Shown here: positions 8,700-15,683 of the stretch, piece by piece | Layout: each line of letters starts with the position of its first letter | How positions within the stretch are numbered: the first letter of the stretch is position 1 | Source: a virus | Length of the DNA: 57,760 bases | Reading direction: 5' to 3' (one strand) | Virus record (IMG/VR): IMGVR_UViG_3300006793_000033 | Coordinates: 1 to 57,760 of that record | Made by a program: the position numbers and the translations under genes | The notes under the pieces: model-generated | The model's database searches: none | Told to the model about the DNA's origin: nothing | The model's input: only the letters and a program-made list of their open reading frames with translations

Positions 8700-9487
8700 G
8701 CCTGAATAGCACAACAAGTCAGATCATCGAACAAGTCAGACAGGAACTTCTGGATGACGACGGCTTCATGACTATTGAGGTAATGGATAGCTATAAGGGC
8801 AGCACTGTAGATTCAGATCCTGATTACGAGAAGCCGACCAAGATCAAGAGTCCTTTCACATTCGACCCGACGCGCTTCCTCAGTAATTGCCAGACTATGA
8901 CTTTGCCCCGTTTCATTGAAGTGGCAGGCGAACTTCTGGACGATGCTCAAGAGAGAGAAGGAACTGTAGAGGGCGAGAGGGTCTCTTTGATTGAAGAGTA
9001 TCCTGCCGAGGACTTCACCCGCTTTGGCGATGAGGTGGTGGCCTGGAAGCTGATTAGTAGAGAGCCTGCGAAGATGAACTCTACTGCCACAGGTAGGCCT
9101 CAAATGGGCTTCCGTTACTACTACAAGCTTCGCTCTCCCAAATACCCCAATAAGTGGGTTGAAGTTCAGGCCCGACCACTTGACCACATCATTGAATTTC
9201 AGTGCTGGTCTAAGAGCGCACGACTAGCTAATCGTCGTGCGCTATGGCTAGAGAATCTCTTCGCTTCTCACGCATGGGCTGTTAAAGTCCAAGGCGCAGA
9301 CCGCTTCTACTTTAAGAAGCGCATCAACGACTGGTATACTACGACTGGTGGTCAAGGGCTGTATGTCCGACCGCTCCAGTTTTTTGTCAGGCTCTATGAC
9401 TTCCGAGTTGTAGCAGATCCTGTAATCAAGCACATCACTTTTGAAATCGGAAGTCTACCTTCCGACGAGCTGAATAAGGGTTTCTAA
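8696..9487 (+). CDS. Neck / tail-completion protein
   Basis: 263 residues, ATGA overlap with the previous gene. It has mixed alpha/beta character with FTRFGDEVVAWKLISREPAKM and a C-terminal strand-rich half containing IIEFQCWSKSARLANRRALWLENL, which resembles tail-terminator or neck proteins that cap the tube (a beta sheet packed on a helix). It is the last gene before the sheath and is followed by a strong ribosome site. No enzymatic motif is visible. A tail-terminator (gp15-like) role is the best guess from gene order; certainty is limited. Confidence 0.5.
   Translation: MSLNSTTSQIIEQVRQELLDDDGFMTIEVMDSYKGSTVDSDPDYEKPTKIKSPFTFDPTRFLSNCQTMTLPRFIEVAGELLDDAQEREGTVEGERVSLIEEYPAEDFTRFGDEVVAWKLISREPAKMNSTATGRPQMGFRYYYKLRSPKYPNKWVEVQARPLDHIIEFQCWSKSARLANRRALWLENLFASHAWAVKVQGADRFYFKKRINDWYTTTGGQGLYVRPLQFFVRLYDFRVVADPVIKHITFEIGSLPSDELNKGF
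9215..9243. repeat. Perfect inverted repeat, 10-bp arms
   Basis: Arms 9215-9224 and 9234-9243 around a 9-nt loop that itself holds TAGCTA, inside the neck/tail-completion gene. Confidence 0.85.
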
Positions 9488-9502
9488 TAGGAGGTCCCCC
9501 AA

Positions 9503-11860
9503 ATGCCTTACGAGAACATTCCAGGTGTCAAGGCAACATATCTAGATGGCGCGTTTAAGATTCCAAGCGCATCCTCTCAGCCCAAGATTCTTGTGGTTGG
9601 CCCAGCATCGTCTGGTCTGACTAACGAGATCTACAATGTATCAAACATTGCTGTCGCTGAGAAGGAGTTTGGATCCGGTACTGAAGTACTGCGTGCCGTC
9701 CATGAGTGTGTTGCTCAGGGCGCCGACAACCTTGCGATCATCCGAAGTGGTGGTCAGGAAGGAAACTGGGTCTTCACTGATTCTGATTCCAACACTCTGA
9801 CTGTCACTCCAAGCTATCGCGATGACGACATTCTTGGACGCTACGCTCTCTTCATTGAGAACGACGGCTCCAGCAATCGATACATGGTCTATGACCTAAC
9901 AGACGAAGAGTGGGTATACGACTCTGACGAGACTCTCATCCTAGATGAAGGAATCGTTACGGTTGAGGACTCAGGCATCGACCTGTTCTCCCTCTTCGAC
10001 AAGGATGACATCCCATCTGCAGATGCACTAGACACTGTAGGAACTAGTGACTTCACTGCTGACGGCACTGCAACAGCTCTTTCTGTTGTGGATACCGAAG
10101 GTACTGACGGCATCACTGTCAGCCGCGCCGAGCGCTACGCTGCGCTCAACGCTACATACCACCTGCTAGACTACCGTGACGCCGATATGGTCGTTCCCAC
10201 GGACGTCTATGTTGACGATGCGAACGTCACTGACGACACCAACTTCGATGCAGCAGGAACAGGTAGCACCGACGCTGAGCAATACGGTTACTACTGGAAG
10301 GGTGTACCCGAAGCAGCTTCTGCCGAAGACGCTCTAGGCTTCAGCTGGGAGTACCGCTACAAGGGTAGAGTCTTCAACTACATGACCGATGTCGAGGATT
10401 ACTTCGACGGAACTGACACAGCAGCATCGCTTGCTATTCAGACTGACTTGGTCATCACAGCATCCAAGGTTGGTAAGGGCGGAAACGGTGTAACCGTTGA
10501 AATCGTCACTACTGGTTCTGGTGGTGTTGACGTTGAAATCACTGAGACCGATCACGGTATCGACATCTGGATTGAAGTCGACGGCACTGCTGATACTCTT
10601 GGAGATATCGAGACACAGCTCGCTATCGACTTTGCTGCCAAGACTCTTCGCAGCGGCGTGCTAGTTAGCGCTCTTCTGGGTGAAAGCTCCAGTGCCTCCG
10701 CTACTGTCGCTACTGCTCTTGCCAAGACCAACCTCGCTGGTGGTGGCGGTGGTGCGGTCCTAACTCACCAGGACCTAACTGGTGAGACTATTCCTACTGC
10801 CGTTAGCACTCTCTGGACTGCTGGTGCAGATGTCGAGCTTCGCGAAGTTAACTTTGCTCACCAGCTCGCTACCTTCTGCTATGTTGCTTCTACGAACTGG
10901 AGCACTATGGTTGGATCCCTGAGTTTCAAGGCTCCAACAGAAGGTTACAGTCGCTCCAAGATCGCTGACTGGATTGGTGTTGCGCCAACCCTGACCGACG
11001 ACGGCACTGACGTGTACATCGACAGCCCCTCCGACAACGGAAGTGGTGTTCTGGGACACAAGCTGATTGCTGGTTTCTCGAAGACCAGTGATGGTTATCG
11101 TTCTGCTGAAGTCGATGGTGGAAACTCCACTGACGGTTACGCATACGGTGGTCTCATTCTTACCAATGGAGCAAGTCTCCCAAATGGTACTGACTGGCCC
11201 TACGGCATTAGCGATGCAGACGAAGCTACTGATGCAGGCGGTAAGGCCGTTGATATCGGTAAGCATGTGTTTGTCAGCTACGATTGGCCCATCCTGAAGA
11301 ACGCGTACGACGGTGGTAGTAGTTACCGTGGCGCAATCCCAGGCACCTACTTCGGAAAGGTGGCAACTATGCCAGAAAACGAAGAGCCAATCGGTATCAA
11401 CGGAATCCTGAAGAAGACTCAGTCTCCAACCAGAGTTCACAGCACTCAGATCAATGACCTTGCAGGTCAGCGCATCATCGGCATTCGCCGTGATGATACT
11501 TCTGGTACTTTGATTCTGACCACTGCAAAGACTGCGGCTCACCCAGATTCCGACTACACCCGTCTGTCTACGATTCGCTGTGTGAATCGTATGCTAGCCG
11601 GCATCCGAAACCTGGCTAGGCCTTACATTGGTAAGGACTTCAGCGCTCAGCGCCTAGCTTCACTGCAGTCTGCAATTGATGCGTTCATCGTATCTGAGCA
11701 GGGCAGCGGCATGCACCAAGGTGCAAAGGCCAGGATCGAATACAGTCGTGAGGACAAGATCATGGGACGTCTCAAGATCAAGCTCCGCATGATCCCACCC
11801 TTCAGCATTGAATCCATCACTGTTGAAACAAGCCTTGCTGCGGACGAGTCCGAACTCTGA
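9503..11860 (+). CDS. Contractile tail sheath protein
   Basis: 785 residues with a strong site (GGAGGT, 9490-9495). The N-terminus (ENIPGVKATYLDGAF, then PKILVVGPASSG and EKEFGSGTEVLRAVHECVAQGADN) has the classic sheath pattern. The C-terminal domain (RCVNRMLAGIRNLARPYIGK, FIVSEQGSGMHQGAKARIEY, MGRLKIKLRMIPPFSIESI) matches the conserved sheath end that weaves subunits together. Residues about 308-415 (VITASKVGKGGNGVTVEIV to NLAGGGGG) look like an inserted beta domain that recurs in phage structural proteins. The protein assembles around the tube and contracts to drive injection. The following gene is a tube protein. Confidence 0.9.
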   Translation: MPYENIPGVKATYLDGAFKIPSASSQPKILVVGPASSGLTNEIYNVSNIAVAEKEFGSGTEVLRAVHECVAQGADNLAIIRSGGQEGNWVFTDSDSNTLTVTPSYRDDDILGRYALFIENDGSSNRYMVYDLTDEEWVYDSDETLILDEGIVTVEDSGIDLFSLFDKDDIPSADALDTVGTSDFTADGTATALSVVDTEGTDGITVSRAERYAALNATYHLLDYRDADMVVPTDVYVDDANVTDDTNFDAAGTGSTDAEQYGYYWKGVPEAASAEDALGFSWEYRYKGRVFNYMTDVEDYFDGTDTAASLAIQTDLVITASKVGKGGNGVTVEIVTTGSGGVDVEITETDHGIDIWIEVDGTADTLGDIETQLAIDFAAKTLRSGVLVSALLGESSSASATVATALAKTNLAGGGGGAVLTHQDLTGETIPTAVSTLWTAGADVELREVNFAHQLATFCYVASTNWSTMVGSLSFKAPTEGYSRSKIADWIGVAPTLTDDGTDVYIDSPSDNGSGVLGHKLIAGFSKTSDGYRSAEVDGGNSTDGYAYGGLILTNGASLPNGTDWPYGISDADEATDAGGKAVDIGKHVFVSYDWPILKNAYDGGSSYRGAIPGTYFGKVATMPENEEPIGINGILKKTQSPTRVHSTQINDLAGQRIIGIRRDDTSGTLILTTAKTAAHPDSDYTRLSTIRCVNRMLAGIRNLARPYIGKDFSAQRLASLQSAIDAFIVSEQGSGMHQGAKARIEYSREDKIMGRLKIKLRMIPPFSIESITVETSLAADESEL

Positions 11861-11881
11861 TTCGAGCAAAAGGAGTAATCA

Positions 11882-12523
11882 ATGTCAACATCACTAGAAC
11901 TTAGTCGTACCTACACTAGCTTTTCCGGTGTGGATATCCGTGCAGTCATCGGAGGCGAATCGATTGGGCAACTACAGGCTATTTCTTACGCTGTTCAGCG
12001 TGAGAAGGCACCCATCTATGTGATGGGAAGCGTAGATCCTCTTTCGTTCTCTCGTGGCAAGCGTGGTATCGCCGGTACCATCATCACCTTGATGCTAGAT
12101 CAGCATGTCCTCTTTGGACAGCCATTCAGCGATATGACCTTTATCGCTGACAAGGATGAGATCTATCCGAACATCTCGGATTTGAATGACGCAACAGACA
12201 ATGATCTGTCGTCACTCGACCCATCCTTCACATTCGATCCCACGAATGTGGCTGATGCATACCAGGCTTCACAGGCCTGGTATGTGGACCAGCTGCCACC
12301 GTTCGACGTCGTTATCGTCGCTGCGAACGAGTATGGTCAGGCTGCTTCCATGCGCATCTACGGTGTAGAGATCCTCAACGAAGGCTCTGGATTCTCAATC
12401 GATGACATGGTCATCGAGAACCAGATGACTTACGTCTGCCGCACCATTCTGCCTTGGCAGAAGCTTGGTAGCTGGGACGTTAGTTCGGACGGTTTCCTAA
12501 CCAGCGCATTCACTTCCGCCTAA
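11882..12523 (+). CDS. Tail tube protein (first of three paralogues)
   Basis: 213 residues, AAAGGAG site just upstream (11869-11875). It has the tube-protein pattern: FSGVDIRAVI, GQLQAISYAVQREKAPIYVM, then SRGKRGIAGTIITLMLDQH. Tube proteins stack as hexameric rings forming the conduit inside the sheath. It lies directly after the sheath, the standard order, and is followed by a strong terminator hairpin, as expected for a highly expressed pair. The next two genes share its core motifs, so this one, next to the sheath, is the best candidate for the main tube subunit. Confidence 0.85.
   Translation: MSTSLELSRTYTSFSGVDIRAVIGGESIGQLQAISYAVQREKAPIYVMGSVDPLSFSRGKRGIAGTIITLMLDQHVLFGQPFSDMTFIADKDEIYPNISDLNDATDNDLSSLDPSFTFDPTNVADAYQASQAWYVDQLPPFDVVIVAANEYGQAASMRIYGVEILNEGSGFSIDDMVIENQMTYVCRTILPWQKLGSWDVSSDGFLTSAFTSA
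12126..12150. repeat. Perfect inverted repeat, 9-bp arms
   Basis: Arms 12126-12134 and 12142-12150, 7-nt loop, in the tail tube gene. Confidence 0.8.
12258..12284. repeat. Perfect inverted repeat, 10-bp arms
   Basis: Arms 12258-12267 and 12275-12284, 7-nt loop, also in the tail tube gene and 108 bases after the previous one. Confidence 0.85.
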
Positions 12524-12558
12524 GCGGATAGCATAAACAGTACTCTACCTGTTACACT

Positions 12559-12590
12559 GTGGCCAGGTCTCTTCGGGGAGGCCTGGCCAC
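12559..12590 (+). terminator. Terminator hairpin with UUCG loop after the tube gene
   Basis: Arms GTGGCCAGG (12559-12567) and CCTGGCCAC (12582-12590) are perfectly complementary. The inner part can pair further (TCTC with GGGA, leaving GG unpaired) around a TTCG tetraloop at 12572-12575. It is followed by TTTCATTC. Together with its site after sheath and tube this is a convincing rho-independent terminator or 3'-end stabiliser. Confidence 0.75.
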
Positions 12591-12611
12591 TTTCATTCAC
12601 GAGGGGTGCGC

Positions 12612-13463
12612 ATGGGCATCTTTGAAAAGCAGCCGGTCAATCCTTCGACTGGCAGACAGTACAAGTATTCCTTCTCTGGTGCTGATGCTAAGGTTTTGGT
12701 TTGGTTTCAGCAAACCCCGCACCTCATCCGTCCGCTAGAGTCAGTTCATACTCTTAGTGTTTCAGTACATGAGGCCAAGGGTCAGGCGCGTGCGCTAGGC
12801 CACAGAGGTATTAGAGGGCTATCGCGTGGCGTCAGGACTATTGCTGGATCCTTGATCATGACGGTCATCAACGACCACCCACTCAGGGCACTTCATGATC
12901 AGTACAACGAAGCTTTTATTGCGGGGGGTTATCGTGAACCAACTCCAGGCTGGTCCTTGGATCGCCATCGAATTGGCGTAGGAACGCTGTTCAATAACTA
13001 CTCCTACAACAACCGACTATCTACGTTGCTTCCGCCTTTCAATGTGGCGTTGCAGTTCGTGTCCGAGGGTGGCCCACCGTTCAGAGACTACAACAGCGAT
13101 CCTGCACTAAGCAGCATTGCAGAGCATGCCGAGGGTGCCGGAGCAATGATTGTTGGCATGGAGTTCCTAGATGAAGGCCACGTCACTTCCGTACAGGATA
13201 TCGTAACCGAGATCACCTTCTCCTTCATCGCCCATGACTACAAGCCACTGTCCTACTTCTCTGCCGACGCCGACGCCACGGTCCCCCCTCCCACGCCCGT
13301 GGTGGATTTGACAGAACACGATGCGCTCATGAGGGACCTGTTCTACGACAATGTCGGAGCCGTCAGCAAAGAGTCGCCGCTAACAACTCTCGAAGAAGGT
13401 TTGGCGCGCGCAGTCGGTCTTGAGCCTACAATTGTAAATTTCTTTGGAACTGACGAGCTATGA
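12612..13463 (+). CDS. Tail tube-like paralogue 2
   Basis: 283 residues from ATG 12612; a GTG six bases earlier overlaps the ribosome site AGGGG (12602-12606), which is correctly spaced for 12612. Residues about 1-110 share the tube pattern (YSFSGADAKVLVWF, SVSVHEAKGQARAL), and SRGVRTIAGSLIMTVINDH aligns with SRGKRGIAGTIITLMLDQH of the first tube gene. A C-terminal extension (about 220-283) is Pro/Asp-rich and acidic. It lies beyond the terminator, so it is probably made in smaller amounts: a tube-initiator, tube-tip or tail-completion ring is plausible. The stop overlaps the next start. Confidence 0.65.
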   Translation: MGIFEKQPVNPSTGRQYKYSFSGADAKVLVWFQQTPHLIRPLESVHTLSVSVHEAKGQARALGHRGIRGLSRGVRTIAGSLIMTVINDHPLRALHDQYNEAFIAGGYREPTPGWSLDRHRIGVGTLFNNYSYNNRLSTLLPPFNVALQFVSEGGPPFRDYNSDPALSSIAEHAEGAGAMIVGMEFLDEGHVTSVQDIVTEITFSFIAHDYKPLSYFSADADATVPPPTPVVDLTEHDALMRDLFYDNVGAVSKESPLTTLEEGLARAVGLEPTIVNFFGTDEL

Positions 13464-14149
13464 GTATGTACGGATTCGAGTACTTTTGTGGCGCCAATGT
13501 TGTTGTTTCTATCGAGGGGCTGCCCCTTCTGGAGGCAGCCGGTTTGCAATACCAAGTCGACGACACCAAGATCCCTATTTACGGGTACAGCAGTCGCCAC
13601 TATGATGCTGTGGCTGCGGGCCAAGTGATTGTAAGGGGTACTTTGTTGATCAATTACATTCACCAGGACTATTTGTTTCGAGCTGTGCAGCGCGGCCTTG
13701 GGCAGACGCTCTCTGAGACACCTGTCGACCCAGCGCCTATTGGCGCCAATGGGCAGCTTACAGACTTTGCTGCATTGTCCCAGCATGATGCCGCAGCCGC
13801 TGCCTTCATCGAAGACATGAAGCTTCAGTATTGGGCTAGTGAAACTCTTGCGAATCCAGGGCGGCACTTGAATCTTACGAGAAACCCTCACGACCTCCAC
13901 GGTGGAATCAATATTGCTGCTACTTTCGGAGCGCAAGATGCGATGAGACCAGCAGGTAAAACGGGACTACTGCTAGTAGATGTTCATTTTACAGGCAGGT
14001 CTTCCGTGATTAAGATTGATGAAGAAGTAATCGTCGAAGCATACCCATTTTTCGCTCGCGACGTCTTCTCAAGAAGGAACCCGTACAAAGAAAGTACGGT
14101 TGAAGCCCTCAGCGATGAGGCAACAGTATTTGCTGTTGAATCAAATTAA
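13460..14149 (+). CDS. Tail tube-like paralogue 3
   Basis: 229 residues, ATGA overlap with paralogue 2 (an alternative ATG follows at 13466). FEYFCGANVVVSIEGLPLLE and LQYQVDDTKIPIYGY match the first half of the tube pattern (cf. KAPIYVM in the main tube), and GQVIVRGTLLINYIHQDYL aligns with the IAGTIITLMLDQH strand. The C-terminal part is unrelated to the others. Three tube-fold genes in series suggest rings with different roles, for example main tube, tube initiator at the baseplate and tube end at the neck. That division is inference. Confidence 0.6.
   Translation: MSMYGFEYFCGANVVVSIEGLPLLEAAGLQYQVDDTKIPIYGYSSRHYDAVAAGQVIVRGTLLINYIHQDYLFRAVQRGLGQTLSETPVDPAPIGANGQLTDFAALSQHDAAAAAFIEDMKLQYWASETLANPGRHLNLTRNPHDLHGGINIAATFGAQDAMRPAGKTGLLLVDVHFTGRSSVIKIDEEVIVEAYPFFARDVFSRRNPYKESTVEALSDEATVFAVESN
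13739..13750. repeat. 12-bp palindrome, found twice in the window
   Basis: ATTGGCGCCAAT occurs here and again at 28031-28042. Both lie in coding sequence; recurrence of the same palindrome may be chance. Confidence 0.5.
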
Positions 14150-14159
14150 GGAGCCTTAA

Positions 14160-14948
14160 ATGGCAGGTAGAGTAAAGAGTGACGAGATCCCCAGCCTCAA
14201 CCCCCGACAGTTGCAGGCACTAAAGTCTGCTGGCCCATCAGCAGACGACATCCTAGCAAACGTTGGCGCACTCAACGAAGAGATTGTTGAGCAAGCAGAA
14301 GCCAAGGGCGTTGAGCTAGCCAACCCCGAGCTAGAAGATATTACCATCCCTCAACAAGTCAAGGGGCAGATGGAACACGCAATCATGATTGACGAAGCCC
14401 CGGAGGCAGCAGTGCCCGCACCCAACAACCTTGATGCTATCAATGCAGAACTAGACAAGAAGCTCGCCGAGCAGCAAGCTCGCCGAGCAGCAGAAGCTCA
14501 AGCAGCTATTGCTGAAGCACCAGAGCCTGTAGAAGAGCAGGCTGAGATGTCTATTGAGGAGCAAGTACTTGAACTTCTAAAGAAGTCTGACGGCGCACCC
14601 TCTGAGGCACAAATCGCTGCATGGAAGGCAGAGTACGGAGCTGGTGGGGTTCAGGTCATGGCCCTGGGTGAAGGAGATGTCTATGTCTTTACGTACCTGC
14701 GTCGCAAGCACTTCCAAGGTATTCAAGCCGCAACAATTAAGCAATCTCAGATTGAAGGCATGGCCAAGGATCCAGAAGAGTACATGACTGAGCAAGTGCT
14801 AAAGGCATGCGTCCTGTGGCCTAAGCTCGATGTTAAGTTCTGGTACAACAGTCGCGCAGGTGTGATCCCAACCCTGTACAATTCCGTCATGCTTCACAGC
14901 TACCACCTGACCCCACAGCAGGCGATGGTTTTGACTGCTCAGCTCTGA
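14160..14948 (+). CDS. Putative tail assembly chaperone, first protein
   Basis: 262 residues, AAGGAG site before the ATG. Residues 1 to about 150 are low-complexity and acidic/Ala-rich (disordered linker, including an out-of-frame 16-bp duplication). Residues about 155-262 are a compact domain: AAWKAEYGAGGVQVMALGEG, DVYVFTYLRRKHF, then helices to LTPQQAMVLTAQL. The position between tube genes and tape-measure-sized genes is where chaperones that bind the tape measure are encoded. The usual frameshift extension is not seen; the next gene starts separately 12 bases on. Family call is by position only. Confidence 0.45.
   Translation: MAGRVKSDEIPSLNPRQLQALKSAGPSADDILANVGALNEEIVEQAEAKGVELANPELEDITIPQQVKGQMEHAIMIDEAPEAAVPAPNNLDAINAELDKKLAEQQARRAAEAQAAIAEAPEPVEEQAEMSIEEQVLELLKKSDGAPSEAQIAAWKAEYGAGGVQVMALGEGDVYVFTYLRRKHFQGIQAATIKQSQIEGMAKDPEEYMTEQVLKACVLWPKLDVKFWYNSRAGVIPTLYNSVMLHSYHLTPQQAMVLTAQL
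14461..14492 (+). repeat. 16-bp perfect tandem duplication, not a multiple of three
   Basis: Bases 14461-14476 are repeated exactly at 14477-14492 within an open frame, so the two copies are read in different frames (LAEQQ then ARRAA). It lies in the disordered linker of the chaperone-like gene. Confidence 0.9.
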
Positions 14949-14951
14949 TCT

Positions 14952-14957
14952 GGAGGG
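14952..14957 (+). promoter_or_regulatory. Ribosome binding site for the GTG start at 14961
   Basis: GGAGGG lies within the 12-base gap between the two chaperone-like genes and supports independent initiation at GTG 14961. Confidence 0.7.
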
Positions 14958-14960
14958 GTC

Positions 14961-15683
14961 GTGGATATCGATCTCCTGATTGAGAGCGATGGTCTTTTTG
15001 TTACGACTCTGCCCGATGGCATTTCATTTACGTGGCGTCTGCTGACACTCAAGGAATACCAAGTCTTCTCTTCTTTGAGAGACCAAGGTGTCTTTGGGTC
15101 TATGCAGATTCACAGTGAAGTGTTTGATCGTTGCTATGTTGGTGATGCTCGCGCAATTAATGGGAACTTGCCTGCCGGCACGTTCCTAAGTATTGGCGAG
15201 CTCATCATGTATCTTAGTGGCGACTCTGCGGGTGAAGAGCGACAGGAAATCGAGGCGGCACGTGCTGCTTACGCCGACACCTCAGTGACAGAGGTCATGA
15301 AGCGCATTGTGCTCATGGCTTTCAGCTCCTATACTCCGGATGTTTTTGAAACCTGGACTAGAGCTAAACTCCTTCGCACCTTTGTCATGGCAGAAGCCTT
15401 GCTCATGAACAGGTCTGAATATCAGCCGATTGACACTAGCAAAATCATGACTCCTGTCGAAGCTGCTAAAGCAGCGAAAAAAGGGCCGGTAGATTTTGCT
15501 GCTGAGAATCGCGAGTTCAGTCAGAAGGATGTCGGCGTCCAGCAGCACGCTTTGGATATGCATCCATCCGACCTTAAGAAGCGAGCCCAAAAGCAACAGA
15601 AGATCACTACCGCTCAAGCTAGGCGTCTTGATAGAATGGATGCAGACATTGAGCAAAGGAAGAGTCGTCGTAGGAGGCGCTGA
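14961..15683 (+). CDS. Putative tail assembly chaperone, second protein
   Basis: 240 residues with a GTG start supported by GGAGGG at 14952-14957. The N-terminal part (TTLPDGISFTWRLLTLKEY) and helical middle (DTSVTEVMKRIVLMAFSSYT, LRTFVMAEALLMNR) form a compact alpha/beta protein. The C-terminus is charged and helical, ending in a very basic RKSRRRRR. It sits just before the first tape-measure-sized gene with a one-base overlap, in the place of the second tail assembly chaperone. It is in the same frame as the previous gene, so a frameshift fusion is not needed. A baseplate-assembly role is an alternative. Confidence 0.45.
   Translation: MDIDLLIESDGLFVTTLPDGISFTWRLLTLKEYQVFSSLRDQGVFGSMQIHSEVFDRCYVGDARAINGNLPAGTFLSIGELIMYLSGDSAGEERQEIEAARAAYADTSVTEVMKRIVLMAFSSYTPDVFETWTRAKLLRTFVMAEALLMNRSEYQPIDTSKIMTPVEAAKAAKKGPVDFAAENREFSQKDVGVQQHALDMHPSDLKKRAQKQQKITTAQARRLDRMDADIEQRKSRRRRR

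Noticed and set aside
10775-11542. Minus-strand open frame (255 codons)
   Set aside because: Antisense shadow of the sheath gene, whose conserved C-terminal domain is clearly encoded on the plus strand.
12606-12614. GTG at 12606 as start of tube-like paralogue 2
   Set aside because: It overlaps the ribosome site AGGGG; ATG 12612 has the right spacing.
13343-13936. Minus-strand open frame (197 codons)
   Set aside because: Antisense across the junction of two tube-like genes that overlap in ATGA fashion; no supporting signal.
15477-15483. A6G run as a possible frameshift site in the second chaperone-like gene
   Set aside because: The reading frame is AAA|AAA|GGG rather than A|AAA|AAG, and the -1 frame meets a stop within about ten codons, so it cannot lead into the tape-measure gene.
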